Part shown: positions 26,535 through 36,293 of the stretch, piece by piece
Position numbering within the stretch: position 1 is the first letter of the stretch
Layout of the letters: each line of letters begins with the position of its first letter
NCBI RefSeq assembly: GCF_900108855.1
Contig: NZ_FNXY01000004.1
Span: 434,001-498,000, forward strand
Direction of reading: 5' to 3'
Source: Dyadobacter koreensis
GTDB taxonomy: Bacteria > Bacteroidota > Bacteroidia > Cytophagales > Spirosomataceae
Length of the DNA: 64,000 nucleotides
Position numbers and translations under genes: made by a program
The notes under the pieces: model-generated
The model's database searches: none
Seen by the model: only the letters and a program-made list of their open reading frames with translations
What the model was told of the DNA's origin: nothing

Positions 26535-29141
26535 ATGATAAACTATGTAGTAGATTTTCAAAAAATCAGAAAAGAGGATTCAGAAACAGTTGGTGGCAAA
26601 GGTGCCAACCTGGGTGAGCTTTCAAGAATAACAGGCATAGCAATTCCGGAAGGATTCTGTATCACAACCAAAGCATATAAAGAAGTTACCGGGAAAAGCC
26701 GAAAATTTAATGTATTGCTGGATTATCTATCGAATTTAAATAGCAAGAACAAAAAAGAGATTTTTGAAACGTGTGCAAAAATCAGAAGGGTAATCGAAGA
26801 ACTCACAATTCCAGCAGCCATTGAACGTGAGATCTTGTTTAATCTTGAACGCTGGGGTGATCAAACTTCATTTGCGATACGGTCCAGTGCAACGGCCGAA
26901 GATTTACCGGATGCATCTTTCGCCGGACAACAAGATACATATCTTAATATTTACGGAAAAAAAGAAATACTGAAGCACATAGGCAGATGCTGGGCGTCCT
27001 TGTATACAGACCGGGCGGTTATCTACCGTTTACAAAATGGATTTGATAACCGCAACGTCTATTTATCCGTTGTCATTCAAAAAATGATTTTTTCAGAAGT
27101 TTCTGGGATCTCATTTACAGCCGACCCGATTGCCGGAAACCGGAAAATACTTTCTATCGACGCAAGTTTTGGACTTGGCGAAGCATTAGTTTCCGGACTC
27201 GTGAGTGCAGATAATTATAAAGTTCTTGAAGGCCGGATTATTGATAAAAAAATTGCGAATAAAAAAATTGTCGTTCTTCCGGCAAAAAAAGGTGGTACCG
27301 AAGAGCGGGAGATTAAAACCAATCTACAAAATGTTCAGACGCTTACTGACGAAGAAATTATCGAACTGGAACGCCTGGGACGTAAGATTGAGAATCATTT
27401 TGGCCAACCCCAGGATATTGAATGGTGTTTGGTGAGTCATGAATTTTATTTTGTTCAAAGTCGGCCGATTTCAACGCTGTTTCCAATTCCGGAAACCGAC
27501 GACGCTGAAAATCACGTATATGTCTCGGTCGGTCATCAGCAAATGATGACCGATGCAATGAAGCCGTTAGGACTTTCCTTTTTTCTTTTGACAACTCCCG
27601 CCCCCATGCGCACGGCCGGAGGTAGGTTATTTGTCGATATAAGCAATATGCTGAGTACTTCCGCTGGCAGGCAAAGACTCTTAGACACATTGGGAAAGTC
27701 AGATCCGCTGGTCAGAGATGCACTCAGGACAATTATCAAACGCGAGAATTTTATTCGGTTGTTGGCCGCTGATTCTCATATTAAAAATGATGACATAAAA
27801 TCTCGACCGAAACTGCCGGAAGTATCCCGGATCAATCCTTCGATTGTTGCCAGCTTAATAAATAAATCCCAAACGTCGATCAAAGAATTAGAACAAAATA
27901 TAGAAACTAAGTCGGGAACGCTGTTAACCGATTTCATTCTGGAAGATATTCAACGCTTAAAACAAATTCTGTTCGACCCGCAAAGCCATCAGGTAATTAT
28001 GGCCGCAATCGAAGCATCATCATGGCTAAACGAAAAAATGTATGAATGGCTTGGCGAGAAGAACGCGGCAGATATACTTTCTCAGTCCGTGCATAACAAC
28101 ATTACATCAGAAATGGGACTTGCTCTTTTGGATGTTGCAGACATAATTCGTCCACATCCGGAAGTAATAGAATATCTAAGGTTCACGAAAAATGATTGTT
28201 TAACAGACACACTGATACATCTCGAAGGCGGACAGGAAAGCCTTAATGCAATAGAAGATTTTCTGGTGAAATACGGAATGAGATGCGCCGGCGAAATCGA
28301 TATTACGAGATCGCGTTGGAGTGAAAAACCAACTACAATTTTTGCGACAATCCTTAGTAATATAAAAAACTTTCAAGCGGGTGCCAGTAATCAGAAATTT
28401 GAAATTGGACGCCAGGAGGCCTTAAAAAAAGAAAAAGAATTGCTGGATCGGTTGCGCTATTTACCTGATGGGGAGAACAAGGTCCGGGAGACCATCCGAC
28501 AGATCGGTATTCTTCGTAATTTCATCGGCTATCGGGAATATCCAAAGTATGGATTGATATGTCGCTATTTTGTATACAAACAAGCTTTATTGAGAGAAGC
28601 AGAGCATCTGTTTAATACGAATATCATTTACGATAAAGAAGACATATACTACTTGACGTTTCATGAACTCCATGAACTTTTTCTTACAAAAAAAATCGAT
28701 TATTTGACGGTTAACAAGCGAAAAATTGAATACCAAAGATTTAAGAAACTTTCTCCACCTCGCATGATCACATCAGAAGGCGAAATTATTTCAGGTGAAT
28801 ATGAATTGGAAAATTTACCATCGGGCGCACTTGCGGGTTTCGCTGTCTCTGCTGGTATCATAGAAGGACGTGCCCGTGTTATTTTTAATATTGAAGATGC
28901 CGACCTGGCTGATGGCGATATTTTGGTTACCACTTTTACTGATCCGAGTTGGACTCCTTTATTTGTCTCAATTAAAGGTCTTGTTACAGAAGTTGGCGGG
29001 TTAATGACTCATGGCGCAGTCATTGCGAGAGAATATGGTTTACCAGCTGTTGTAGGTGTCGAGTTTGCTACCAAATTAATCAGGGACGGTCAGAAAATCC
29101 GTGTAAATGGAACGGACGGATTTATTGAAATTCTGCAATAG
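26535..29141 (+). CDS. rph: Rifamycin-inactivating phosphotransferase (Rph)
   Basis: An 868-residue three-domain protein. The N-terminal ATP-grasp domain (about 1-315) starts DFQKIRKEDSETVGGKGANL and holds IRSSATAEDLPDASFAGQQD and QDIEWC. The middle domain begins with VSVGHQQMMTDAMKPLGLSF, the hallmark of Rph as opposed to PEP synthase. The C-terminal swivelling His domain (about 780-868) has FTDPSWTPLFVSIKGLVTEV and LMTHGAVIAREYGLPAVVG, whose His826 corresponds to the catalytic histidine of characterised Rph enzymes. Those transfer the beta-phosphate of ATP to the C21 hydroxyl of rifampicin. Length and motifs agree with Rph; a related PEP-utilising enzyme is the main alternative. Confidence 0.88.
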   Translation: MINYVVDFQKIRKEDSETVGGKGANLGELSRITGIAIPEGFCITTKAYKEVTGKSRKFNVLLDYLSNLNSKNKKEIFETCAKIRRVIEELTIPAAIEREILFNLERWGDQTSFAIRSSATAEDLPDASFAGQQDTYLNIYGKKEILKHIGRCWASLYTDRAVIYRLQNGFDNRNVYLSVVIQKMIFSEVSGISFTADPIAGNRKILSIDASFGLGEALVSGLVSADNYKVLEGRIIDKKIANKKIVVLPAKKGGTEEREIKTNLQNVQTLTDEEIIELERLGRKIENHFGQPQDIEWCLVSHEFYFVQSRPISTLFPIPETDDAENHVYVSVGHQQMMTDAMKPLGLSFFLLTTPAPMRTAGGRLFVDISNMLSTSAGRQRLLDTLGKSDPLVRDALRTIIKRENFIRLLAADSHIKNDDIKSRPKLPEVSRINPSIVASLINKSQTSIKELEQNIETKSGTLLTDFILEDIQRLKQILFDPQSHQVIMAAIEASSWLNEKMYEWLGEKNAADILSQSVHNNITSEMGLALLDVADIIRPHPEVIEYLRFTKNDCLTDTLIHLEGGQESLNAIEDFLVKYGMRCAGEIDITRSRWSEKPTTIFATILSNIKNFQAGASNQKFEIGRQEALKKEKELLDRLRYLPDGENKVRETIRQIGILRNFIGYREYPKYGLICRYFVYKQALLREAEHLFNTNIIYDKEDIYYLTFHELHELFLTKKIDYLTVNKRKIEYQRFKKLSPPRMITSEGEIISGEYELENLPSGALAGFAVSAGIIEGRARVIFNIEDADLADGDILVTTFTDPSWTPLFVSIKGLVTEVGGLMTHGAVIAREYGLPAVVGVEFATKLIRDGQKIRVNGTDGFIEILQ

Positions 29142-29195
29142 CAGATATGCGGATCACTTTGTAAATCCTTAGGGAGCTAAAATTTTAAAAACCGT

Positions 29196-29228
29196 AAAAA
29201 AAGCAGAGACCTCAGCTCTGCTTTTTTT
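29196..29228. terminator. Bidirectional terminator between rph and the outer-membrane gene
   Basis: A 13-bp stem (29196-29208 with 29216-29228) has A7 and T7 ends and a 7-base loop, between two convergent genes. Confidence 0.92.
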
Positions 29229-29243
29229 CATGCGCGTTTATTT

Positions 29244-30803
29244 TCAGAAGAATGTGCCAATCGATAATACAACGTTCACAGTATTATTATTGATTTTCGC
29301 AGAAGCATAGTCCGCTGCGTTGTTCAAAACATAAGGAGTGTAAATCGTTTTGAAAGCATTGTAGGTTCCGGAAATATCCGCAAAAAAACGACTGTTACGC
29401 ACACCAGCACCCAATGAAAATAACAACTTATCCCGTTTGATATCGTCAGAATCGAACTTATATGGGTCTGATAAATAGGCCAGACCTAGTCGTCCCCTCC
29501 ATATTCCGGCTCGATATTCCCCTCCTAACCTTGCATTGACTGCACCTTTGTAGGTATCTTTAATTTCATCTTTATAGTCGTCGCGGAACGCATTGTTATC
29601 AGCACTTGAAGAGTAGAATTTTGTCCGGACACGCATTCCTCCGTAACCAATATATTCAAGGGAGCCCGTTAGAAATCCTTTGTTCGAAAGAAAAACTGTC
29701 GCCCCTACCGATCCCCGCAATGGACTGGTGATCGAATATTCGAAATCATTTGGAGCTACTGGAATATAATCTTCCAACGGCCCTGCCTCATTTCCATTGT
29801 CGTCGCGGATAGATCCTCTGATATAATCCGCCTGCAAACTTTGCGTAAACGTTTCTTTTATTGCTGTAAATGATGGTGAAGTAAGTGCCCCTCCAAACTG
29901 CAGCGTTGGCGAAACCTTGTAGATTATACCAAAAGTAGCATTTATCCCATTCCCTGAAACTGACAATTCTTCATTCTGCGTTGCGCTCCTGAACACAGTA
30001 GGGTTATTAAAGGTGTCTGTAAACGAGTGCGCGTAATCATATTTGATCCTGGTAAAACCGATCGATCCTCCGACATATAACTTATCGTCGTAGTTCCCGG
30101 CATAAGCAACAGTCCATTGTGTATTCCCACCCTTTGAATCGAACACTCCCGACTGGTTGGAAGAACTATTTCGGTCGTCCCTACCATAGGGTGGACCTGC
30201 ATTGGATGTTGGATAGATATACTGCATGCCATAATATGCCGCTGCCTCGGAGTAAGCCAGGGGCAGTTCAGTAGACGTACCGGGCAAATAATCCTGCTGA
30301 AGTGTAGATTGTGCAAGGTTCGCATTGTTGGCGTTGTCTACAACCTTGTCTACATATGCGCTCCTGTTATTTAAGCCCGAATAACTAAATCTATTCTGAA
30401 AAGATTGCTGACGTGAATAGGAAATACCCAATGACGATCTTTTCCATTTTCTCTGAAAACTTGGCTGACTGGTTATAACCAAAGATGCCTGAGCAATATT
30501 GAAATTAGATTTACTGTCTGAGGTCGAATTGTCAATGTAGGTTGATTTGGTTCCAAAATTAGTAACGGATGGACTAAAACTCACTTCCGATCTGGAGTAA
30601 AAGCCAAGGCCGGCCGGATTACCGCTTATCGAGCTGGCGTCTCCGCCGAGAGAAGCGTGGTTCCCACCTATACCCTGAAAGCGAGCACTACCTGTTTGAT
30701 TAATTTCTGAATATCTGAATGCATCTGACGCATATTGCGCAAAAGCAGGAAGCGAAATCGTTATGCTGCAAAATAATCCAATCCATATTCCGGTTTTCGT
30801 CAT
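29244..30803 (-). CDS. OmpP1/FadL-like outer-membrane protein
   Basis: A 519-residue protein with a signal peptide (GLFCSITISLPAFAQ). The mature N-terminus ASDAFRYSEINQTGSARFQG and GGDASSISGNPAGLGFYSRS resemble the hatch region of FadL-like channels, where the NPAGL motif is conserved. The rest is a string of alternating strands, and it ends VLSIGTFF, a C-terminal aromatic signal for BamA-mediated insertion. It probably transports hydrophobic compounds; the substrate is unknown. It lies downstream of the repeat lipoprotein gene, with a hairpin between. Confidence 0.82.
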   Translation of the reverse strand: MTKTGIWIGLFCSITISLPAFAQYASDAFRYSEINQTGSARFQGIGGNHASLGGDASSISGNPAGLGFYSRSEVSFSPSVTNFGTKSTYIDNSTSDSKSNFNIAQASLVITSQPSFQRKWKRSSLGISYSRQQSFQNRFSYSGLNNRSAYVDKVVDNANNANLAQSTLQQDYLPGTSTELPLAYSEAAAYYGMQYIYPTSNAGPPYGRDDRNSSSNQSGVFDSKGGNTQWTVAYAGNYDDKLYVGGSIGFTRIKYDYAHSFTDTFNNPTVFRSATQNEELSVSGNGINATFGIIYKVSPTLQFGGALTSPSFTAIKETFTQSLQADYIRGSIRDDNGNEAGPLEDYIPVAPNDFEYSITSPLRGSVGATVFLSNKGFLTGSLEYIGYGGMRVRTKFYSSSADNNAFRDDYKDEIKDTYKGAVNARLGGEYRAGIWRGRLGLAYLSDPYKFDSDDIKRDKLLFSLGAGVRNSRFFADISGTYNAFKTIYTPYVLNNAADYASAKINNNTVNVVLSIGTFF

Positions 30804-30846
30804 GGCGCGAGTAGAGTTTTTTAATTATATACTGGTTACTAAACGA

Positions 30847-30880
30847 AGACCCTGCAAAAATATGACATTTTGCAGGGTCT
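30847..30880 (-). terminator. Hairpin after the repeat lipoprotein gene
   Basis: A 13-bp stem (30847-30859 with 30868-30880) is followed on the minus strand by the weak tract TCGTTTAG. It lies 39 bases past the lipoprotein stop and 44 bases before the OmpP1-like start. Confidence 0.65.
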
Positions 30881-30918
30881 ATTTACATTGTTAATCTATA
30901 AAAATCATTCCTGATTTA

Positions 30919-32202
30919 TCAACGTGGACCTCGTGAAGAAGAACGGCCGCCGCCACCTCCGCTGCTAGGAGCGCTGTAACTTGGAGCGCTGTAAGATCTT
31001 GCAGGCGCACTGTACGTGTTATTACTTCTCGAAGGCGCACTGTAATCATTGTTGTAACTTCTTGTAGGCGCCTGATATGTTTGCGTACTTCTTGAAGGAG
31101 CCGAATAGTTCGACTGACTTCTCGATGGTGCACTGTAAGAGTCGTTGCTGTATGTTCTGGAAGACCGGGGTGTGTAAGTATTCGAATTATTTGAATAATT
31201 ACTTCCCGAGGATTGACGTGGACGAGAATAATAGGTATTGCCACCATCACTGGAATTACTTCCTCTCGAATAAGTTCTTGCATTAGAATTGCCTGTCGCA
31301 TCTGTTACTCCACGGCCACTATTTGAATAAGTCCGTGCATTTGTTCTAGGCGCAGTATAGTCACCGGAAGTTCTCGAATTACTACGTCCAACGGAATTTG
31401 ACGAACGAGGCGTATTAACAAAGCTGGAATTATAGCGGTCAGAAGATCTTACACTATTATCAGACACACGGTTTCCATATGTTCTGGCGTAACCTCTTCT
31501 CTCTGTATTGTTGTTTACTATAATAACAGGTGCACTATATGCCCATGGATTATATCCGTAACCATATCCGCCGTATCCGTAGCCACCATACCCAAACGCA
31601 TCGTATCCATAAAGACCAGATCCGTATCCATACCCGCCGTAAAACGGATCATATCCAAATGGACTATATCCATACATCGAATAAGGAGAGTAACCAAAGC
31701 CACCCATTCCGTAACCCATGCCATATCCCATCGCAATGGATGGTCTCATTCTAAACATGCTACCGAAGCCGAAACCAAGACCCAGGCTAAAACCACTTCC
31801 TCCAAAATATGGATTAAATGCTGAATATGGACTGAACCCGTAAGCACCGGAAAGCCGGGTTGCCTGATTGAAACCATCAGTGAAACCTGCATTATATCCA
31901 ACATTATCGTTCAGATTACGCTGAACGCCTCTTGCAGAAAGATACGAATCATCATAGTAATCAGCATTTCCAGCTAACTGCTCTTCATCTGAACCCTGAT
32001 AATCCGGATTGTTCGAACGAGACAACTCTTCCTGTGCACGTCTGTCTCTAACACGTGAATCTCTTGAAACTACTCCCGAATTCGGATTCCCTCCGTAGAG
32101 GTCATCATATCCTCCCTGAGATGCATACTGGTTATTGGTACAAGCACCAACACCAAACAGCAGCATCACTGAAAGATATTTTAAATTATTCATGCTCCCC
32201 AT
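30919..32202 (-). CDS. Gly/Tyr/Ser-rich repeat lipoprotein
   Basis: A 427-residue protein with a short signal ending in a lipobox (GVGAC, Cys21). Residues 30-120 are acidic and disordered-looking. Residues 135-220 form a Gly-Tyr block with repeated YGGYGYG-type units. Residues 222-232 are a short hydrophobic APVIIVNNN. Residues 235-427 are Ser/Arg/Tyr/Asn-rich, with at least six copies of a YSAPSRS-like unit near the C-terminus and a GGGGGRSSSRG end. No known domain is recognised. An in-frame ATG at 32193 is an alternative start. It is probably a surface or envelope protein; Tyr/Gly repeats of this kind can self-assemble or cross-link, but that is inference. Confidence 0.75.
   Translation of the reverse strand: MGSMNNLKYLSVMLLFGVGACTNNQYASQGGYDDLYGGNPNSGVVSRDSRVRDRRAQEELSRSNNPDYQGSDEEQLAGNADYYDDSYLSARGVQRNLNDNVGYNAGFTDGFNQATRLSGAYGFSPYSAFNPYFGGSGFSLGLGFGFGSMFRMRPSIAMGYGMGYGMGGFGYSPYSMYGYSPFGYDPFYGGYGYGSGLYGYDAFGYGGYGYGGYGYGYNPWAYSAPVIIVNNNTERRGYARTYGNRVSDNSVRSSDRYNSSFVNTPRSSNSVGRSNSRTSGDYTAPRTNARTYSNSGRGVTDATGNSNARTYSRGSNSSDGGNTYYSRPRQSSGSNYSNNSNTYTPRSSRTYSNDSYSAPSRSQSNYSAPSRSTQTYQAPTRSYNNDYSAPSRSNNTYSAPARSYSAPSYSAPSSGGGGGRSSSRGPR
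30960..31150 (-). repeat. Degenerate YSAPSRS-type tandem repeat
   Basis: Within the lipoprotein gene, codons for units such as YSAPSRS, YQAPTRS and YSAPARS recur about every 10-12 residues. The DNA shows repeated blocks related to GGCGCACTGTA on the plus strand. Confidence 0.8.
31545..31740 (-). repeat. Gly-Tyr-rich repeat tract
   Basis: The central part of the lipoprotein gene is a tract of short TATCCG/CCATAT-like words on the plus strand encoding GYG, GGYGY and YGYSP units. It is imperfect and not a simple microsatellite. Confidence 0.75.
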
Positions 32203-32308
32203 GGCTCTTAGTTGTTTATAATGTTGTTTCTAATATATATAAATTTTATACCAGACGCTAATAAAACATCATTGTTATGACATTAATTCCAAAGTTAACA
32301 TAAAAAAC

Positions 32309-32316
32309 TATCTTTG
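32309..32316 (+). promoter_or_regulatory. -7 box of proS
   Basis: TATCTTTG matches TAnnTTTG exactly, 66 bases before the proS ATG. The -33 region is weak. Confidence 0.55.
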
Positions 32317-32382
32317 CAACTTCATTAAAAAGCGAAGTGGCAAACCGTCATACTGCTTTCCATTACATAATATTTACGAAGA

Positions 32383-33858
32383 ATGAGTAAAGCCTTACCA
32401 ACACGCAGTGAAAATTACTCCGAATGGTACAATGAACTTGTAAAAAGAGCCGATCTGGCTGAAACTTCCGCTGTAAGAGGCTGTATGGTGATTAAACCTT
32501 ATGGCTATTCGATCTGGGAAAAAATGCAGCGCGCATTGGATGATATGTTCAAAGAAACAGGTCATCAGAATGCGTATTTCCCCCTTTTTATCCCGAAATC
32601 ATATCTGAGCAAAGAGGCTTCACACGTGGAAGGTTTTGCTAAAGAATGTGCTGTTGTCACACATTATAGATTGAAAAATGACCCTAATGGCGGTGGCGTT
32701 ATCGTTGACCCCGAAGCGAAACTGGAAGAAGAACTTATCGTTCGTCCAACTTCGGAAACGGTGATATGGAGCACATATAAAAACTGGATCCAGTCATACC
32801 GCGACTTACCTTTATTGATTAATCAGTGGGCCAACGTTGTGCGCTGGGAAATGCGTACCCGGTTATTTCTGAGGACTACCGAATTCCTTTGGCAGGAAGG
32901 GCATACAGCGCATTCTACTTCTGCCGAAGCTGTGGCAGAAACCAAACAGATGCTTGAAATCTATGCGCAGTTTGCGGAAGAGTGGATGGCACTTCCCGTA
33001 GTAAAAGGTGTAAAAACGGCTAATGAGCGCTTTGCAGGCGCTGTCGATACTTATTGTATAGAGGCCCTTATGCAGGATGGAAAGGCATTACAAGCCGGAA
33101 CTTCCCATTTCCTGGGGCAAAATTTCGCTAATGCTTTTGATGTGAAATTCCAGGATAAAGAAGGTAAGCTTGAATATGTCTGGGGTACTTCATGGGGTGT
33201 GAGCACACGACTGATGGGTGCATTAATTATGGCTCATTCCGATGACAGCGGCCTGGTTTTACCTCCGAAGCTTGCGCCGATCCAGGTTGTGATTGTTCCG
33301 ATTTATAAAAATGAAGAACAACTTACCCAGATTTCGGAAAAAGTAAGCGAGATAACTAAACAACTGAGGAAAAAAGGAATCAGTGTCAAGTTCGATAACA
33401 ATGACGCGTACAAACCTGGTTACAAATTTGCAGAGTACGAGCTTAAAGGCGTACCGGTAAGGCTAGCCATGGGTGCACGCGATCTTGAAAACAATACAGT
33501 TGAAGTTGCCCGCCGGGATACAAAAACAAAAGAGACGGTATCGCTTGATGGAATAGTGGATCAAATCAGCGCTCTTCTTGATAATATTCAGGAATCAATC
33601 TACAATAAAGCACTGGCCTTCCGTGAAGAAAACACTTACAAGGTTGACACTTTTGAAGAATTCAATAAAGTGCTCGATACTAAAGGAGGATTTATTCTCG
33701 CTCACTGGGATGGAACTTCCGAAACGGAAGAAAAAATCAAGGAAGAAACTAAAGCGACCATTCGCTGTGTTCCTTTAAATTCTGTTGAAGAGGAAGGCGT
33801 GTGTATTTATACCGGAAAACCTTCTTCAAGACGCGTTGTTTTCGCAAGAGCCTATTAA
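32383..33858 (+). CDS. proS: Prolyl-tRNA synthetase, archaeal/eukaryal-like type
   Basis: A 491-residue class II synthetase charging tRNA-Pro. It lacks the bacterial editing insertion and has the short-form motifs [29 protein letters not shown] (motif 2 region), [14 protein letters not shown] and the anticodon-binding domain after [11 protein letters not shown]. Bacteroidota commonly carry this type. The C-terminal [14 protein letters not shown] matches the family's zinc-binding-like tail. An FKBP gene follows 56 bases downstream. Confidence 0.96.
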   Translation: MSKALPTRSENYSEWYNELVKRADLAETSAVRGCMVIKPYGYSIWEKMQRALDDMFKETGHQNAYFPLFIPKSYLSKEASHVEGFAKECAVVTHYRLKNDPNGGGVIVDPEAKLEEELIVRPTSETVIWSTYKNWIQSYRDLPLLINQWANVVRWEMRTRLFLRTTEFLWQEGHTAHSTSAEAVAETKQMLEIYAQFAEEWMALPVVKGVKTANERFAGAVDTYCIEALMQDGKALQAGTSHFLGQNFANAFDVKFQDKEGKLEYVWGTSWGVSTRLMGALIMAHSDDSGLVLPPKLAPIQVVIVPIYKNEEQLTQISEKVSEITKQLRKKGISVKFDNNDAYKPGYKFAEYELKGVPVRLAMGARDLENNTVEVARRDTKTKETVSLDGIVDQISALLDNIQESIYNKALAFREENTYKVDTFEEFNKVLDTKGGFILAHWDGTSETEEKIKEETKATIRCVPLNSVEEEGVCIYTGKPSSRRVVFARAY

Positions 33859-33914
33859 TTCTGGTTACGAAAACTTCACCATTAAACTATTTTTTTACCA
33901 ATATATCTAATAAA

Positions 33915-34346
33915 ATGAAACAAGCACAAGCAGGTGATACTGTCCAGGTACACTACACAGGCACTCTTCCAGATGGCCAACTGTTTGATTCCTCGGCAGG
34001 ACGTGAGCCATTGTCTTTTCAGTTGGGAAGTGGGATGGTGATTAAAGGCTTTGACGACGGTGTTACCGGAATGGCAGTTGGAGATAAAAAAACAATCCAT
34101 ATCCCGAACGAGGAAGCGTACGGCCCGATCAATGAGGATATGATTGTTAATTTCGATCGCAGCCAGATTCCGTCTGACATTCCTTTGGAGGTTGGTATCA
34201 CTCTGAACATGCACCAGGACGGCAATGGGCAGGTAATTCCTGTTATTGTTAAAGAAGTAGGTGAAGCGCACGTTATTCTTGACGCGAACCATCCATTGGC
34301 AGGTCAGGATCTGATTTTCGAACTGGAACTTGTAGGTATCGAATAG
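33915..34346 (+). CDS. FKBP-type peptidyl-prolyl isomerase (SlyD-like)
   Basis: A 143-residue protein from the ATG at 33915. The FKBP part (KQAQAGDTVQVHYTGTLPDG then LFDSSAGREPLSFQLGSG) is interrupted by an IF-domain insertion typical of SlyD (about 70-125, PNEEAYGPINEDMIVNFDRS), with the C-terminal strand DLIFELELVGIE. No signal peptide, so it is cytoplasmic. It acts in proline isomerisation and chaperoning. It has no His-rich metal tail. Confidence 0.92.
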   Translation: MKQAQAGDTVQVHYTGTLPDGQLFDSSAGREPLSFQLGSGMVIKGFDDGVTGMAVGDKKTIHIPNEEAYGPINEDMIVNFDRSQIPSDIPLEVGITLNMHQDGNGQVIPVIVKEVGEAHVILDANHPLAGQDLIFELELVGIE

Positions 34347-34360
34347 CAATGTCATACACA

Positions 34361-34403
34361 AAAAGAAAGTCCTGAAAACTTAAATTTTCAGGATTTTCTT
34401 TTT
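34361..34403 (+). terminator. Terminator of the FKBP gene
   Basis: AAAGAAA-x-TCCTGAAAA pairs with TTTTCAGGA-x-TTTCTTT (34361-34378 with 34385-34403, one mismatch) and leads into a T-rich run. It may also serve the convergent AlbA_2 gene. Confidence 0.8.
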
Positions 34404-34418
34404 GTCACCATTGTTATT

Positions 34419-35048
34419 TTATTCTACCCATTTAAGACTGAATAATTCGGGCTTTCCTTTTTTCAGTTTTAGTAGCACCTGCTTGTCTGCCAGATCATTT
34501 AACATACGCTCAGCTCTTTTTTCCGATATATTGATGATTCGGGAGAATACTTTTGCCGTTACCGAGTCGTATTCTTTAAGGTATTGAATTAGTGTTCTGA
34601 CATGCCGCGAATCAAGCAAGGTTTTGGTATCAAAATCACTTTGGCCTTCAATAAACAGCCGCAAAGTTGGAACGCTCTTATCTTTCACACGAATGTAAAT
34701 CATTCTCTGTCCCTTCTCATTGATTGCATAATGCGGACGTTCCTGGCTTTCGTCAATTTCAATCCTGAGCAATATGCGGTTATCGAGTTTTTCAGATTTA
34801 AATCTGACAGGGATCATTTTATCGATCAGTTCAGTGCAGGCTTTTTCCAGTTTTTCCAACTCTTTCAATTCAGAAGTTATCCCAAGTAATTCCCGGTTGT
34901 CGCCTACCCCGACCAGCAAAACCCCGCCGGATGTATTGGCAAAAGATGCTATAGTTTTTGCAATTTTAAACGGACTGTCGATCGTCCTTTTAAACTCTAC
35001 GTTCAAACCCTCACCCTGCTTGATTAACTGAATTGTACTTTTTACCAT
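34419..35048 (-). CDS. AlbA_2 (Schlafen-like) domain DNA-binding protein
   Basis: A 209-residue protein. The AlbA_2 domain fills about residues 8-130, with GLNVEFKRTI, ASFANTSGGVLLVGVGDN and a YIRVKDKSVP block. The C-terminal 70 residues look like a winged helix (RIINISEKRAERMLNDLADK). The family occurs in regulators and in some defence modules, but here it follows dprA with a 4-base gap, so it is probably cotranscribed with dprA. The exact role is unknown. Confidence 0.83.
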   Translation of the reverse strand: MVKSTIQLIKQGEGLNVEFKRTIDSPFKIAKTIASFANTSGGVLLVGVGDNRELLGITSELKELEKLEKACTELIDKMIPVRFKSEKLDNRILLRIEIDESQERPHYAINEKGQRMIYIRVKDKSVPTLRLFIEGQSDFDTKTLLDSRHVRTLIQYLKEYDSVTAKVFSRIINISEKRAERMLNDLADKQVLLKLKKGKPELFSLKWVE

Positions 35049-35052
35049 TTAT

Positions 35053-36192
35053 TTAAATTAATCCATATTTTTTGCCAGGCAAAGACCTCACCATTCCCTG
35101 AAATTCCAGGTTAAGTAATAATGCCGCCAATTTATTCAGATGCATACCACTTTGCCAGGAAAGTTCATCCAGCTGCATAACACCCTGACGTTTAAGCAAA
35201 GATAAAACCTGACCCTCATCCTGCGTAAAACCATCAAAGACTTGGTTAGGGTCAATCAAACCTTCCAATTGGGTAACACTTAAATTTCCCTCTTTGTTCT
35301 TTAAATTCCAACCAATGGCTTCGGCCATTTCATTGACCGAAGTAAAAATTGCGGCTTTATTTTCCCGGATGAGGTTATTGCAGCCTTCTGACTGTGGATT
35401 ATTTAAATTTCCTGGAACGGCGAAAACTTCGCGGTGATAATTCTGTGCGAATTCAACTGTAATCAAACTACCGCCCTTTTTCGCGGATTCAACAACGATG
35501 GTAATGTCGCTTAAACCAGCAATGATACGGTTACGCGCTGGGAAACGCATAAAATCTGGTTTGGTATACAAAGCATTTTCTGTTACCAAACCGCCATTCT
35601 GTTCCATATCCTTCGCGGTTTTTTGATGAGTTGCCGGATAAATAACGCTCAGTCCACTAGCCATAACCCCGATCGTGGCAATATCATTTTTCAGACACGC
35701 CCGATGTGCTGTAATGTCGACACCATAAGCGAGTCCGCTTACAACGAGCGGATTAAAAGGAATTAAATCCTTGATTATTGTCTCTGTCACCGACTTACCA
35801 TATTCACTGATTTGTCTGGTCCCGACGATACCGATTGTACGCTGACTATTGTAATCAAAATTTCCTTTTGAATAAAGTAGAACAGGCGCGTCGTATAGCG
35901 ATTTAAGTCTGTTAGGATAAGTGCTGTCAGAAAAAAAATGAAGCGTGGCCCCGCTCCTGATACAGTTAGCCCATTCGGTTTCTGCCTGCGGCAAACCCTC
36001 TTTTTTGAGAATCATACGCGCTGCCTTATCGCCGATGCCGGGTATTTTGATCAACTTTTTATAATCAGAGCTGAATACTTTTTCTGCACTTCCGCAATAG
36101 CTGATGAGCTGCCGAATAGTAACCGCCCCTATTCCCGGCGTATTAACCAAGGCAAGTGTGCAAAGCTTTTCGCTTTCCAGTGATTCCAACAT
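35053..36192 (-). CDS. dprA: DNA-processing protein DprA
   Basis: 379 residues from the ATG at 36192; an in-frame TTG at 36219 would add nine residues. An N-terminal HhH region (TPGIGAVTIRQLI and IPGIGDKAARMIL) precedes the Rossmann-like domain, which has IGIVGTRQISEYG, VVSGLAYGVDITAHRA, FPARNRIIAGLSD and ESAKKGGSLITVEFA. A C-terminal winged helix follows (about 315-379). DprA loads RecA on incoming single-stranded DNA in natural transformation. It heads the pair with the AlbA_2 gene. Confidence 0.95.
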   Translation of the reverse strand: MLESLESEKLCTLALVNTPGIGAVTIRQLISYCGSAEKVFSSDYKKLIKIPGIGDKAARMILKKEGLPQAETEWANCIRSGATLHFFSDSTYPNRLKSLYDAPVLLYSKGNFDYNSQRTIGIVGTRQISEYGKSVTETIIKDLIPFNPLVVSGLAYGVDITAHRACLKNDIATIGVMASGLSVIYPATHQKTAKDMEQNGGLVTENALYTKPDFMRFPARNRIIAGLSDITIVVESAKKGGSLITVEFAQNYHREVFAVPGNLNNPQSEGCNNLIRENKAAIFTSVNEMAEAIGWNLKNKEGNLSVTQLEGLIDPNQVFDGFTQDEGQVLSLLKRQGVMQLDELSWQSGMHLNKLAALLLNLEFQGMVRSLPGKKYGLI

Positions 36193-36293
36193 ATTATTTA
36201 GTGTGTGTTTGACTTGCAAATTATAAAATATTGGTTCGGAATTTTAGTTTTTCCACACATAATAAATGAAATATACGTGGCACGGGATTTGCC

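Noticed and set aside
30891-31301. Long minus-strand ORF in another frame of the repeat lipoprotein gene
   Set aside because: It is a by-product of the biased repeat codons; the lipoprotein frame has the signal peptide and lipobox.
34419-35048. AlbA_2 protein as part of a defence system
   Set aside because: The domain occurs in some defence modules, but here it forms a tight pair with dprA and no nuclease, toxin or helicase partner is present.
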